A stretch of 47,322 nt of DNA from Sebaldella sp. (GCA_018058425.1 JAGOZX010000014.1:1-47322); one strand, 5' to 3'; counted from the first letter of the stretch, positions 1-9,510 are shown. A program made the numbers and translations. The notes: generated from the sequence alone by a model not told the origin.

Positions 1-236
1 AAGGAAAATTAAGAAATTTAATAGTAGAATTAGAAGATTCAGAAATAAAAGAATGTATATATCTATCAAGAACATATAAAAATTGGGAAAAAGAGATAAT
101 AAATTCATTTAAATACAAGAGAGATAATGGATTTGTAGAAGGATACAATAATAAAATAAAGGTAATAAAAAGGGTCTCATATGGGATCAAAAGTTTTGAA
201 ATACTGAAAAAACTAATACAATTGAAGATTGCATAA
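1..236 (+). CDS. ISL3-family transposase, C-terminal fragment (cut by window edge)
   Basis: This is an open frame of about 78 codons from base 3 to the TAA at 234-236, with no start inside the window. It contains YKNWEKEIINSF, then RDNGFVEGYNNKIKVIKR and SYGIKSFEILKKLIQL. The pattern NG-x-EG-x-NNKIK-x-IKR followed by YG-x-x-x-F-x-x-L is the typical C-terminal end of ISL3-family (IS204/IS1001/IS1165 type) DDE transposases, including the E of the catalytic triad in the EG-NN segment. I cannot see whether the upstream part is intact, because it lies outside the window. Confidence 0.7.
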   Translation, partial: GKLRNLIVELEDSEIKECIYLSRTYKNWEKEIINSFKYKRDNGFVEGYNNKIKVIKRVSYGIKSFEILKKLIQLKIA

Positions 237-277
237 GGGTTTCAGCCTTTTTTGACCCCACTACTTGACAGAGAACC
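1..277 (+). mobile_element. 3' part of an ISL3-family insertion sequence
   Basis: The window opens inside a transposase reading frame that stops at 236. About 40 bases further on, the sequence at 250-277, read on the minus strand, begins GGTTCTCTGTCAAGTAGTGG, which has the look of an ISL3-family terminal inverted repeat. I therefore place the element's right end near 277. The bases after it (278-285) would be one copy of the 8-bp target duplication usual for this family, but the left end is outside the window, so this cannot be tested here. The IS lies directly downstream of the pheT terminator and does not interrupt a visible gene. Confidence 0.65.
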
Positions 278-283
278 ATTTAT

Positions 284-325
284 AAAAAAAATATTTCATG
301 GTATGTTTCACATGAAATATTTTTT
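284..325 (-). terminator. Terminator of the pheS-pheT operon, possibly bidirectional
   Basis: A perfect 10-bp stem (291-300 with 311-320, arms ATATTTCATG and CATGAAATAT) has a 10-base loop. It is flanked by an A7 run on one side and a T5 run on the other, so it could stop transcripts from both directions. It lies just after the pheT stop codon at 333 on the minus strand. Confidence 0.75.
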
Positions 326-332
326 ATTTATT

Positions 333-2735
333 CTATTGTCTTATTTCTGCTCCATATTCTTTTTTCACCTTATCTAAAATCTGAGATATAACTTCGCTTA
401 TCTCTTTTTCATCTAAAGTTTTGTCTTTTCCTCTTAAAACAATACTTATTGCTATACTTTTTTTCCCTTGTTCTACACCATTTCCTTGATATACATCAAA
501 TAACTCTACTTTTTCTATCACAGGTGATAATTTAGATATAGTCTTAAGAACTTCTCCTACAAGGATATCTTCACTCATTACTAAGGCTAAATCTCTAGGA
601 ACTGCTGGAAATTTATTTATTCCTTTATACAGCATTGATTTCTCAGAATATTTAATCATTGAATCTAATTTAAATTCTCCAACTAACATTTTCTTGTTTT
701 TTAAATCAAAGTTTTCCAGTACATCTGGATGAAGTTCCCCAAAACTTCCAATATACTCTCTTCCTACATAAATATCTGCTGATCTTCCAGGATGAAAATG
801 CTCTAATGTTGATCTTAATAATGTATATTTATTAAATCTCATTTTAAAGAATATTTCTTCTATAATTCCTTTTAAATCATAGAAATCATAAGCTTTTGGT
901 TTAACATCCCAAATATACTTTTCAGATTCTCCACCTAAGATTATTCCAAATTTTAGTTCCTCGTTAGCTAAGTCTTCACCTTTTTCAAATGTTTTCCCAA
1001 CTTCAAAAAACTTTATATTATTAATATTTCTATTTAAATTATCTTTTGCATTCTTTAGAAGACCATATATAAGTGTTGGCCTCATTAAAACAAAATCTTC
1101 TGTTATAGGATTTTTTACCTCTATAATGCTACTTCTAGAAACTTTATTATACTTTATTTTATCTAGTCCATCTCTTGGAATAAAGCTATAATTCAGTACT
1201 TCTCTAAGACCTGTACTTGCAGCAACTGCAATATTTCTAATTAATTCCATTTCTCTTAATGTATCTATCTGATTCTCATTAATATCTAGAGTTGGTAATA
1301 TATCTTCTATATTATCAAAACCATATATTCTAATAATTTCCTCATAAAAATCTTGTTCTCTTTCTAAGTCTCCTCTAAAACTAGGAGGAGTAAGCAACAA
1401 AATTTCTCCTTCATCATCAACAGAAATTTCTAAATTTTCAAAAATTTCTATGATTCTACTTTTTTCTATTTCTTTTCCTACAAATCTTGTAAATCTTTTT
1501 AAGTTAAACTCTATTACTTTTTCTTCATACTTAACAGGATACATATCCACTATTCCGTGTAATATTTCTCCTCCAGCAGTTTCCTGTATAAGAGACGCTA
1601 CTCTATCTACTACTTTTACAGCATCTTCTAGGTCTATTCCTCGCTCAAACCTATAAGAAGCATCACTAAATAAAATAAGTCTTTTAGAAGTTTTTCTAAT
1701 ATTTTTAGGATTAAAGTGAGCTACCTCTATTAAAATATTTTTTGTATTTTCATCAATTTCAGAATTTCGTCCGCCCATAACTCCACCAAGAGCTATAGCT
1801 TTTTTTTCATCTGATATCACTATATCATCTTCTGTTAATTCTCTTTCTTTTTCATCTAAAGTAATAAGTTTTTCATTTTCTCTAGCTTTTCTGACAATTA
1901 TTTTACTTCCTTCTATTTTATCCAAATCAAAGGCATGAATAGGATGTCCCATTTCCATTAATACAAAATTAGTAACATCAACTATATTATTTATACTTCT
2001 AATTCCTACTGAGCTTAGTCTTTCCTTTATCCACTCTGGACTTTCTTTTACTTCTACATTTTTAACTACTCTTGATGTATATCTTCTAGAAATGCTTTTA
2101 TCTTCTATTTCCAAATGAATAGCACTTCCTGCCTTCTCTAAAAGCTTTTCATGTACTTTTACTTCTGGAAGCTTTAATTTTTTATTATAATAAACCGCCA
2201 GCTCTCTTGCTATACCAATGTGTGACAGACAATCCGGTCTATTTGGAGTAATTTCAAGTTCTATAATTGTATCATTTATATTAAGATAATCTTTTATTTC
2301 AATTCCTATTTCTGTGCCTTCTGGCAGTATCATTATTCCTTCATGACTTTCTCCTATACCCAGTTCTTTTTCAGAACAAAGCATTCCAAATGATTCTAAA
2401 CCACGAATTTTACTCTTCTTTATTTTAAAATCTTCCCCTAAAACTGCACCAATTTGAGCTAAAACTACCTTATCACCACTTTTGTGATTTGATGCTCCAC
2501 ATATTATCTGTAATATTTCTTTTCCATTATTTACTTTACATACTGTAAGGTGATCTGAATCTGGGTGTATTCCTTTTTCTACTATTTGAGCTGTAATGAT
2601 ATTTGCTAAGTTTTCACCTTTTATATCTACTTTTTCTACTTCTTGCCCTATCATAGTAAGCGTGTTATCTAACTCTTCTAATGAGATTCCTTCTATATCT
2701 ATATATTGCTTTAACCAATTTAATGAAATAAGCAT
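333..2735 (-). CDS. pheT: Phenylalanine--tRNA ligase beta subunit
   Basis: PheT is the larger subunit of the cytoplasmic alpha2beta2 enzyme that charges tRNA-Phe. The 800-residue length is normal for the family. Visible parts are the N-terminal tRNA-binding OB-fold (around residues 35-150, with IITAQIVEKGIHPDSDHLTV), the B3/B4 editing region, the B5 domain near residues 400-470 and the C-terminal ferredoxin-like anticodon-binding domain (about residues 705-800, including KFPAVPRDLALV). I start it at the ATG at 2733-2735, which gives MLISLNWLKQY and has GAAGGAGG five bases upstream; the frame is open about ten codons further up, but those codons would cover this ribosome-binding site. It is 88 bases downstream of pheS in the same direction and is probably cotranscribed. 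Confidence 0.96.
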   Translation of the reverse strand: MLISLNWLKQYIDIEGISLEELDNTLTMIGQEVEKVDIKGENLANIITAQIVEKGIHPDSDHLTVCKVNNGKEILQIICGASNHKSGDKVVLAQIGAVLGEDFKIKKSKIRGLESFGMLCSEKELGIGESHEGIMILPEGTEIGIEIKDYLNINDTIIELEITPNRPDCLSHIGIARELAVYYNKKLKLPEVKVHEKLLEKAGSAIHLEIEDKSISRRYTSRVVKNVEVKESPEWIKERLSSVGIRSINNIVDVTNFVLMEMGHPIHAFDLDKIEGSKIIVRKARENEKLITLDEKERELTEDDIVISDEKKAIALGGVMGGRNSEIDENTKNILIEVAHFNPKNIRKTSKRLILFSDASYRFERGIDLEDAVKVVDRVASLIQETAGGEILHGIVDMYPVKYEEKVIEFNLKRFTRFVGKEIEKSRIIEIFENLEISVDDEGEILLLTPPSFRGDLEREQDFYEEIIRIYGFDNIEDILPTLDINENQIDTLREMELIRNIAVAASTGLREVLNYSFIPRDGLDKIKYNKVSRSSIIEVKNPITEDFVLMRPTLIYGLLKNAKDNLNRNINNIKFFEVGKTFEKGEDLANEELKFGIILGGESEKYIWDVKPKAYDFYDLKGIIEEIFFKMRFNKYTLLRSTLEHFHPGRSADIYVGREYIGSFGELHPDVLENFDLKNKKMLVGEFKLDSMIKYSEKSMLYKGINKFPAVPRDLALVMSEDILVGEVLKTISKLSPVIEKVELFDVYQGNGVEQGKKSIAISIVLRGKDKTLDEKEISEVISQILDKVKKEYGAEIRQ

Positions 2736-2823
2736 TTTTCCTCCTTCTAAGGTCACTTTTATCACGAATCTTGTATAAAAATGATTTTATTTCTATATTA
2801 ATTTATCTAATTATAATGTTTTT

Positions 2824-3843
2824 TTATTTAAATTGCTCTAAGAATCTCACATCATTTTCATAATATGCTCTTATGTCATCTATACCAAATTTTAGCATTG
2901 CTACTCTTTCTATTCCCATTCCAAATGCAAAACCTTGATACTTTGTGGGATCTAATCCTACTTCTTTTAGTACATTAGGATCAACCATTCCACTTCCTAA
3001 TATTTCAAGCCATCCTGTATTTTTACAAGACCTACATCCTTTTCCATGACAAACTCCACATTCTACATCCATTTCAGCTGATGGTTCAGTAAATGGGAAG
3101 AAGTGTGGTCTAAATCTAACTGCTCTCTCTTCTCCAAAAATTCTTCTAACTACACTAGTCAATAGCGCTTTAAAGTTTGAAAATGAAACATTTTCCCCTA
3201 TCATTAATCCTTCTATTTGATGAAACATAGGTGTATGAGTAATATCATAATCTGATCTATATACTTTCCCTAAAGAAATCATTCTAAAAGGTGGTTTTCT
3301 CTCTAACATATATCTTATCTGCATTGGTGATGTATGAGTTCTTAACAATAAATCATCATCTATATAAAATGTATCTTGTAAATCACGTGACGGGTGATCC
3401 TTTGGAAAATTTAATGCATCAAAATTATAATATGATTTTTCTATTTCTGGTCCATCCATCATATCAAAGCCCATTTCAGCAAAAATTCCCTTTACTAGTC
3501 CTAGAGTTTGAGTTATAGGATGAATTGTTCCTATTTCCTGCTTTCTTCCAGGAAGTGTTATATCTAAAACTTCATTTTTTAATTTTTCTTCTTTTATTTT
3601 TTCTTTTAAAATTGCTAATTTTACTTCAAAATTTCCAGTTATTTTTTCTTTTATTTCATTAACTGTTTTTCCAAATTCTGCTCTTTTTTCTGCAGCAATA
3701 TTTCCCATCTCTTTCATTATATTGGTAAGTTCTCCTTTTTTACCCAATACAGCTACTCTTAATTCATCTAAATTCTCTAGATTATTTATTTTATCTAATT
3801 TCTCTGCTACTTGTTCTTTTAAATTCTCTAATTTTTCTTTCAT
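2824..3843 (-). CDS. pheS: Phenylalanine--tRNA ligase alpha subunit
   Basis: This is the catalytic subunit of phenylalanyl-tRNA synthetase, 339 residues, a normal length. The N-terminal 85 residues are a charged coiled coil that contacts tRNA-Phe. Class II synthetase motif 2 is visible as FRMISLGKVYRSD and motif 3 as FAFGMGIERVAMLKFG near the C terminus. The segment CGVCHGKGCRSCKNTGW holds two C-x-x-C pairs like those in many Gram-positive-type PheS proteins. An AGGAGG sequence sits seven bases before the ATG. A TATAAT-like element on the minus strand (3876-3881) may be part of its own promoter, but no good -35 is present. No T-box leader was recognised upstream. Confidence 0.96.
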   Translation of the reverse strand: MKEKLENLKEQVAEKLDKINNLENLDELRVAVLGKKGELTNIMKEMGNIAAEKRAEFGKTVNEIKEKITGNFEVKLAILKEKIKEEKLKNEVLDITLPGRKQEIGTIHPITQTLGLVKGIFAEMGFDMMDGPEIEKSYYNFDALNFPKDHPSRDLQDTFYIDDDLLLRTHTSPMQIRYMLERKPPFRMISLGKVYRSDYDITHTPMFHQIEGLMIGENVSFSNFKALLTSVVRRIFGEERAVRFRPHFFPFTEPSAEMDVECGVCHGKGCRSCKNTGWLEILGSGMVDPNVLKEVGLDPTKYQGFAFGMGIERVAMLKFGIDDIRAYYENDVRFLEQFK

Positions 3844-3896
3844 TCTTCCTCCTGAAAAATATAACGTTTAGAATCATTATAACATAAAATATCAAC

Positions 3897-3940
3897 AAAA
3901 AAAAGCTACTAAAGTATCATTATCTTCCTCTTTAGCAGCT
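3897..3940 (-). terminator. Terminator after the M16 peptidase gene, upstream of pheS
   Basis: Read on the minus strand, a 10-bp stem (GCTGCTAAAG with CTTTAGTAGC, one wobble pair; plus-strand 905-914 and 930-939 of this block) is followed by a run of eight or more T. It lies about 100 bases after the peptidase stop codon and 55 bases before the pheS start. It most simply ends the peptidase transcript; an attenuator role for pheS is possible but no Phe-rich leader peptide or T-box was seen. Confidence 0.7.
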
Positions 3941-4037
3941 AGCTCTGACTATTTGTGTACATTGAACTTTTTTATTTTTATTATATCTTTTTTCATTACA
4001 ATATTATATTTACTCAGTTTTCATGTAAAAAGTAAAA

Positions 4038-6980
4038 TTAATATCCAAAAATCTCTTCTAAGTTCAATTCTTTCAAATCACCATATTTATTTAAGTCAGT
4101 TTTTTCTATATTTTCTTTTTCCCCTATGATAACTATATCATATTTTTGATTCATTATATTTTTTTCAAAGTAGTTTTGAAAATCTTTATACGTAATAGAC
4201 TTTATTTTTTCATACATATACTTTCTAGGGTCTTCATTTAACCCTAATTTCTTGTTAGATAAGAAACTTTGGTATATATCATCCTCTATAATACGCTCAT
4301 TTTCTATATTTTTTAGTGACTGAGATTTAGCTTGATTAAACTGATCTTCTGTTACTACAAAATTATTTAATAAATCCACAAATGTATCTAAAGCTTCTTT
4401 TGTTTTATCTGCCTGTGTTCCTATGTATGATACTAAATAATAAGATTTATTCTTGTCACCAGGTACTTGAATAAAAGAATCTACACTATAAACCAGACCC
4501 TTTTCCTCTCTTAATTTTTGATAAGGCAGTGAGGCCATTCCACCAGAATACAATGTATTAAAAATTAGCGAATATGGTAGATTTTCCAGAGTAAATTTTC
4601 CATTTTTTGTAAGAATTAAAATATCATTTTGTACAGCATCATAATTCGTGTAAAAAACCTTGTTTTCCATTTCTTTTTCACTATATTTTTCTATTTTTGA
4701 AGGAACTTTTTTATTTTCTGACTCCAATTGATTCTCTAATGCTGTTTTTAATGTTTTCTCATTTTGAGGACCATAATAAAAGATTTCATGCTTATAACTA
4801 AAAAGTTCTGATATTTTTTTAGTAAGAGTTTCTGGCTTTATTTCTTTTAAATGATCTATTGAAATAATATCATTAAAAGGATTCTTACTTCCAAAAACAG
4901 CATAACTTTCCATAGCTTCTATTCTTGTTCTTTTGTCACTTTTTGAGTCCTCTCTTTCTTTTATTGTATCATCAAGATAACTCATATATATTTCTTGATC
5001 AGGCTTTGAGTTCAGCATCAAATTCTGAAACATTTCTAAACCTTTGTCAAAAGAATCTCCTAAACCACTTAATGTGATAATTGTTTGATCTTCCATTACA
5101 TTTACATCTATATTTACAGCATACTTATATAAGTTTTCTCCAAATTCTTCTGGAGTATACTTATTTGTACCAAGATACTTTAAATATTCAGATGCTGTGT
5201 TTAACTCATTATCATCATCCATACCTACATTTATAATATACATTAATTTAAAAAAATTCGATCTATTATTTTTTATATAGTAAACATCATTTTTATTTTT
5301 TAATTTAAAATTTTCCATATCTTTTTTATAGTCTAAAAATTTAGGGTTAATTGCTAAAACTTCTTCATTCATTATTTCTTCTGCAAAATCTGATCTATTA
5401 GTAGGATTTAAGGTTAATGGAGTTATTTTAGGCTTAGTTACTGTTGATTTTAACTTATTTTCTCCATTCTTTTTAAAAATAACAACATAATTATCTTTCA
5501 TTTTTTCATTAGCAAATTTTACTATGTCATTTTTAGTTAATTTCGTGAATTCTATCTCTGATTTTATAATATCATCTAAACTACCATTATTATAAAATAA
5601 ACCTATAAGCCTTTCAGCTAAGTATGAATTATTTTCTTTATCCAATTCTTTATCTAATTTTATGTTATTTTTTATAGATTCCACTAATTCATCACTAAAG
5701 TTAGCAGTTTTCAAGTTTTCTACTTCCATTAAAAGTATATCCTTAACCTCTTCTAGAGTTTGGTTTTCTTTGGGTATACCTGTTAATATAAGAGTTGTGT
5801 AATCTCGTCTACCTACTATATCTACTGATGCATCTAAAACTTTTTGTTTCAATGATATATTTAGATCAAATAAACCAGCCTTTTCATTAGATAGTATTTC
5901 TGCTAATAAATCTAATTTTATTGATTCATCCAAATCTTTATCACCTAAAAATTTATATGCTATAGTTACAGATTCTGTCTGCTTGCCAAAAATAGTATCA
6001 GTGGTTACTTTACTTAGATCTTTTGCCATAAAATCTCTTGTAACTATATTTTTATTTTCTCTAAAATCACTCCAATAGTCAGAGATTGTTTTTATAGTAT
6101 TTTCATAATCCAAGTCTCCAGCCATAACTATTGCCATGTTATTTGCAGTATAATATGTTTCATAAAAATTCATTATTGCTTTCATTGATGGATTTTTAAG
6201 ATCTTCTGGTGTTCCTATTGTTGTTTTTTCCCCATATGGATGTCCTTCATATAATTTTTTATCAATATCAGTCATTACCCAAAAAGTATCGTCATCTTGA
6301 CTTCCATTAAATTCTTCATATACTGTTTCTAATTCTGTATGAAATAATCTTAAAACTAGATTTTCAAACCTTGTTCTTTCTAGCTTTATCCACTTATCTT
6401 TTTCATTTGAAGGAATTGTCAGCATATAAACTGTGGCATCATCACTTGTATAAGCATTATAATTTTCTCCTCCCATACTTTGAACAATGATGTCTAACTC
6501 GTTTGGTGCTGCATATTTAACTGCTTCTGAAGAAAGTTTATCTATCTCTTTATAAATTTTATCTTTTTCTTTCTTTGTTTTTGCATTTCTATGTTCTTCA
6601 TATAAATTTGATATCTTATCTATAAATGGCTTTTCAGCTTGCCAATTCACGGTTCCTATCTTATCATTCCCTTTAAACATCATGTGTTCTAAATAATGTG
6701 CCAATCCTGTATTATCATTAGGATCATTTTTCGATCCTGCATTTATAACTATTCTGGTTTCTATTTCTGGTTTTAATTTATTAGATACCAGATATACTTT
6801 CATTCCATTAGATAAAGTATATAATCTTCCTAACTGCTCATTATTTTTCGTATACTCATATTTAAAACCATTACTATCTACTTTTGTTACAAGCTCAGCA
6901 TTTACCAATGTAAAACAAGCTGCACCCACTGTAGCAGTAAAAACCAAATTTGATATTTTATTTGTTAAACTAAAACTCAT
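4038..6980 (-). CDS. Secreted M16-family (pitrilysin/insulinase) zinc metallopeptidase
   Basis: This is a 980-residue protein of pitrilysin size that probably degrades peptides in the periplasm. The inverted zinc motif H-x-x-E-H is present as HYLEH at residues 95-99, in the context TGLAHYLEHMMFKG; the glutamate-rich VYEEFN segment near residue 222 probably gives the third metal ligand. The rest contains the repeated M16 halves, with the inactive-half substrate-binding region including LPYQKLREEKGLVYSV near residue 830. Residues 1-28 look like a signal peptide (hydrophobic, ending LVNA). AGGAG lies seven bases before the ATG. A promoter is seen at 7071-7099. The gene seems to be transcribed alone, between two terminators. 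The exact substrate cannot be inferred. Confidence 0.9.
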   Translation of the reverse strand: MSFSLTNKISNLVFTATVGAACFTLVNAELVTKVDSNGFKYEYTKNNEQLGRLYTLSNGMKVYLVSNKLKPEIETRIVINAGSKNDPNDNTGLAHYLEHMMFKGNDKIGTVNWQAEKPFIDKISNLYEEHRNAKTKKEKDKIYKEIDKLSSEAVKYAAPNELDIIVQSMGGENYNAYTSDDATVYMLTIPSNEKDKWIKLERTRFENLVLRLFHTELETVYEEFNGSQDDDTFWVMTDIDKKLYEGHPYGEKTTIGTPEDLKNPSMKAIMNFYETYYTANNMAIVMAGDLDYENTIKTISDYWSDFRENKNIVTRDFMAKDLSKVTTDTIFGKQTESVTIAYKFLGDKDLDESIKLDLLAEILSNEKAGLFDLNISLKQKVLDASVDIVGRRDYTTLILTGIPKENQTLEEVKDILLMEVENLKTANFSDELVESIKNNIKLDKELDKENNSYLAERLIGLFYNNGSLDDIIKSEIEFTKLTKNDIVKFANEKMKDNYVVIFKKNGENKLKSTVTKPKITPLTLNPTNRSDFAEEIMNEEVLAINPKFLDYKKDMENFKLKNKNDVYYIKNNRSNFFKLMYIINVGMDDDNELNTASEYLKYLGTNKYTPEEFGENLYKYAVNIDVNVMEDQTIITLSGLGDSFDKGLEMFQNLMLNSKPDQEIYMSYLDDTIKEREDSKSDKRTRIEAMESYAVFGSKNPFNDIISIDHLKEIKPETLTKKISELFSYKHEIFYYGPQNEKTLKTALENQLESENKKVPSKIEKYSEKEMENKVFYTNYDAVQNDILILTKNGKFTLENLPYSLIFNTLYSGGMASLPYQKLREEKGLVYSVDSFIQVPGDKNKSYYLVSYIGTQADKTKEALDTFVDLLNNFVVTEDQFNQAKSQSLKNIENERIIEDDIYQSFLSNKKLGLNEDPRKYMYEKIKSITYKDFQNYFEKNIMNQKYDIVIIGEKENIEKTDLNKYGDLKELNLEEIFGY

Positions 6981-7070
6981 GTAATACTCCTTTTCATGTT
7001 CATGAAAATTTTACTAACCAATTAATTTTGTTATCTTATCTTTCTTAAACATAATTTTTATTTTCAATCA

Positions 7071-7099
7071 ATTATACCTGTGATCTTTTCTTATTTCAA
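7071..7099 (-). promoter_or_regulatory. Promoter of the M16 peptidase gene
   Basis: On the minus strand TTGAAA (7094-7099) and TATAAT (7071-7076) are separated by 17 bases. Transcription would start near 7064, leaving a leader of about 84 bases before the ATG at 6980. Confidence 0.6.
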
Positions 7100-7160
7100 T
7101 ATTTTAATTTAAAATATCATATTATACTTATAAAAATAATTATTTTGAAATTTTTAATAA

Positions 7161-7211
7161 AACAAAAAAACTGTAATTGATTTTTTTAATATAACTATCA
7201 TATCACAGTTT
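7161..7211 (-). terminator. Terminator of the small membrane-protein gene
   Basis: On the minus strand the arms AAACTGTGAT and ATTACAGTTT form a 10-bp stem with one G-T pair (plus-strand 7168-7177 and 7202-7211), followed by T7. It lies about 95 bases after the stop of the 50-residue gene. Confidence 0.6.
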
Positions 7212-7304
7212 AGTTTTATTTATTATTCTTACTTTTTTTTTTCTTCAGTATTCCCATTTTCTTCAAAATTTATAAAAATCTAAAAATGAAATTTCGTCAC
7301 TTTA

Positions 7305-7457
7305 TTATCTATCAGATTCTTTACTTTTCAGCTCCTCTATTTCCTGTGGCGTAATATAATTTTTTCCTTTTAGTTCTTCATTTTTAACAATTTTTGTAAA
7401 TAAACCAATAAATAGAAATATAACTATTAAAAAAATAAGATTACTCTCTTTTTTCAT
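7305..7457 (-). CDS. Small single-span membrane protein, function unknown
   Basis: This is a 50-residue protein that begins MKKESNLIFLIVIFLFIGLF: one membrane span, then a charged tail with TPQEIEELKSKES. I chose the ATG at 7455-7457 because AGGAG lies seven bases upstream; the open frame extends 12 codons further, but there it runs through the ribosome-binding site and a GAAATA triplet repeat. The hydrophobic start could also be an uncleaved signal anchor. No family was recognised. A convincing terminator follows it, which supports a real transcript. Confidence 0.5.
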   Translation of the reverse strand: MKKESNLIFLIVIFLFIGLFTKIVKNEELKGKNYITPQEIEELKSKESDR

Positions 7458-7930
7458 ATTATCACTCCTATTTCTATTTCTATTTCCATTCAATTATAAT
7501 TCTCTATTCTTTTATTGGCCTTAGATTTATTAGTATTTTTCTATTATAAAGATATGAGAATATAAAATTTCTTAACTATTAACTATTAAAAAAATTGTAT
7601 TCTTACATATTAATATTATTATGCTTTAAATCAATTTTTTTAGCTTCTCGCTTATTTAGGTTTGTTTAAAATCATTATAATGTAATATCATGGACATAAT
7701 TCTATTTTTTATAAGATAAATATCTAATAATTCCTTTTACTATTTAAGAATTTTAATTTATTTAAACTATTTTTTATAAAAAACATTTCATCTATATAAT
7801 ATTATCCAATAAATTATAATTTATTAATTCCATAACTAATAAATAAAAAAATAATTCTAAAACATAGTTATAAAATATAATTATGATACTAAAATAACTT
7901 TACAGTAAATTATTTTTATTCATAAATAAT
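7458..7930. other. AT-rich intergenic stretch between divergent genes
   Basis: No coding frame is visible. The stretch holds a short tandem repeat of AAATAG units just upstream of the small gene (about 7460-7487) and an 18-bp perfect palindrome made only of A and T (7808-7825). Both may be chance products of the very low GC content here. Confidence 0.4.
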
Positions 7931-7958
7931 TTGACTTTACCTCATGTTAAGGTATAAT
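7931..7958 (+). promoter_or_regulatory. Promoter of the aldehyde dehydrogenase gene with an overlapping dyad
   Basis: TTGACT (7931-7936) and TATAAT (7953-7958) are 16 bases apart; a second TATAAT follows at 7959-7964. Between and overlapping them is the inverted repeat TACCT-N7-AGGTA, a position typical of an operator, for example for MerR-type activators. The start codon is about 30 bases further on. Confidence 0.6.
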
Positions 7959-7993
7959 TATAATACGAATAATTAATTTTTAGGAGGTAACAT

Positions 7994-9463
7994 ATGGAAT
8001 TAGATCATAGAGTAACTGAATTTTTAAAAGACACAAAAGGATTATTTATTAATGGAAAATTTGTACCCTCAGTTTCTGGTGAAACATTTAAAAGTTACAA
8101 TCCTGCCGATGAAAGTGTTTTAGCAGAAGTTTCTAAAGGAAATAAAGATGATATAGATCTTGCAGTAAAAGCAGCAAGAAAAGCTTTTGATAGCGGAGCA
8201 TGGCGTTTAATGACCGCTTCTGAGCGTAGCAGATATATTTATAAATTAGCTGATAAAATGGAAGAGCATAAGTTAGCTCTTGCTCAATTAGAAACTTTAG
8301 ATAATGGAAAGCCTGTAAGTGAAACATTAAACGCAGATGTCGCTCTTGCTATTGAACATTTTAGATATTTTGCAGGCTGGGCAACTAAGATTACTGGACA
8401 AACAATTCCTGTAAATGGTAATTTTTTAAATTATACACTACATGAACCAATTGGAGTAGTGGGGCAAATAATTCCTTGGAATTTCCCTTTACTAATGGCT
8501 GCATGGAAATTAGGGGCATCACTTGCTGTAGGTTGTACAGTTGTGTTAAAACCAGCTTCATATACACCTTTAAGTGCTCTATATTTAGCTAAACTCATCC
8601 AAGAAGTAGATTTTCCAGAGGGAGTTATAAATATTGTTCCCGGTCCTGGTGGAGAAACAGGTGATGCTTTAGTTGAACATGTACTTGTTGATAAAATAGC
8701 ATTTACTGGATCAACAATTATAGGAAAAGAAATTATGCAAAAAGCTAGCAAAACTTTAAAACGTGTTACTCTAGAACTTGGTGGTAAATCACCTAATATC
8801 GTATTACCTGATGCAGATATAAAAAGAGCTGTTGCTGGGATCTCACATGGTATTATGTTTAATCAAGGGCAAGTTTGCTGTGCTGGAAGTAGAGCCTTTG
8901 TTCATAAAAGCATGTATGATAAGTTTGTTTCAGAATTAAGAGAGTATACTAAAAAAATAAAACAAGGAAATGGATTACTGAAAAATACTGTTATGGGACC
9001 TCTTGTATCACAAAAACAGCAACAAGATGTTTTAAAATATGTAGCAAAGGGTAAAGAAGAGGGAGCAGAACTTATTTCAGGAGGAAAATCTCCATTTGAT
9101 AAGGGATACTTTGTAGAGCCTACTGTTTTTGCTAATGTTGATAATAAAATGACAATTGCTCAGGAAGAAATATTTGGACCTGTAGTTTCTGTTATTAAGT
9201 TTGATGATATAGATGACTTAGTTTCAAAAGCAAATGATTCAATCTATGGTTTAGCATCAGGTATATGGACAAATAATTTAAAAGATGCTCATGTTATTGC
9301 AGGAAGGTTAAAAGCAGGAACAGTTTGGGTAAATTGTTATAATGTCTTTGATGCAGCAGCTCCATTTGGTGGATATAAAGAATCAGGATTTGGACGTGAA
9401 ATGGGAAGTTATGCATTACATAATTATACAGAAGTGAAGGACGTATGGATTAATTTAGATTAA
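7994..9463 (+). CDS. NAD(P)+-dependent aldehyde dehydrogenase
   Basis: This is a 489-residue member of the classical ALDH superfamily, which oxidises aldehydes to carboxylic acids. The cofactor-binding segment PWNFPLLMAAWK, the catalytic glutamate in LELGGKSPN (E261) and the nucleophilic cysteine in FNQGQVCCAGSR (C295) are all in place, as is the C-terminal PFGGYKESGFGRE. Overall it resembles betaine-aldehyde or general short-chain aldehyde dehydrogenases, but the substrate cannot be told from the sequence. TAGGAGG sits six bases before the ATG. It has its own promoter and terminator and is the only plus-strand gene in this part, so it is a single-gene unit. A detoxification role would fit the operator-like dyad in its promoter. 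Confidence 0.93.
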   Translation: MELDHRVTEFLKDTKGLFINGKFVPSVSGETFKSYNPADESVLAEVSKGNKDDIDLAVKAARKAFDSGAWRLMTASERSRYIYKLADKMEEHKLALAQLETLDNGKPVSETLNADVALAIEHFRYFAGWATKITGQTIPVNGNFLNYTLHEPIGVVGQIIPWNFPLLMAAWKLGASLAVGCTVVLKPASYTPLSALYLAKLIQEVDFPEGVINIVPGPGGETGDALVEHVLVDKIAFTGSTIIGKEIMQKASKTLKRVTLELGGKSPNIVLPDADIKRAVAGISHGIMFNQGQVCCAGSRAFVHKSMYDKFVSELREYTKKIKQGNGLLKNTVMGPLVSQKQQQDVLKYVAKGKEEGAELISGGKSPFDKGYFVEPTVFANVDNKMTIAQEEIFGPVVSVIKFDDIDDLVSKANDSIYGLASGIWTNNLKDAHVIAGRLKAGTVWVNCYNVFDAAAPFGGYKESGFGREMGSYALHNYTEVKDVWINLD

Positions 9464-9480
9464 GATATTGGTTTTATGGA

Positions 9481-9510
9481 AATGCCCCAAAGTTTTTGGG
9501 GCAATTTTTT
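9481..9510 (+). terminator. Terminator of the aldehyde dehydrogenase gene
   Basis: A 9-bp GC-rich stem (TGCCCCAAA at 9483-9491 with TTTGGGGCA at 9495-9503) is followed by AA and T6, 20 bases after the stop codon. Confidence 0.9.

Noticed and set aside
3844..4037. Short minus-strand frame (MKKDIIKIKKFNVHK) before a terminator upstream of pheS, like a leader peptide
   Set aside because: It has only one Phe codon and no ribosome-binding site, so attenuation of the pheM type is not supported.
7808..7825. 18-bp perfect palindrome of A and T
   Set aside because: Made only of A and T in a stretch of extreme AT content; a chance origin is likely.
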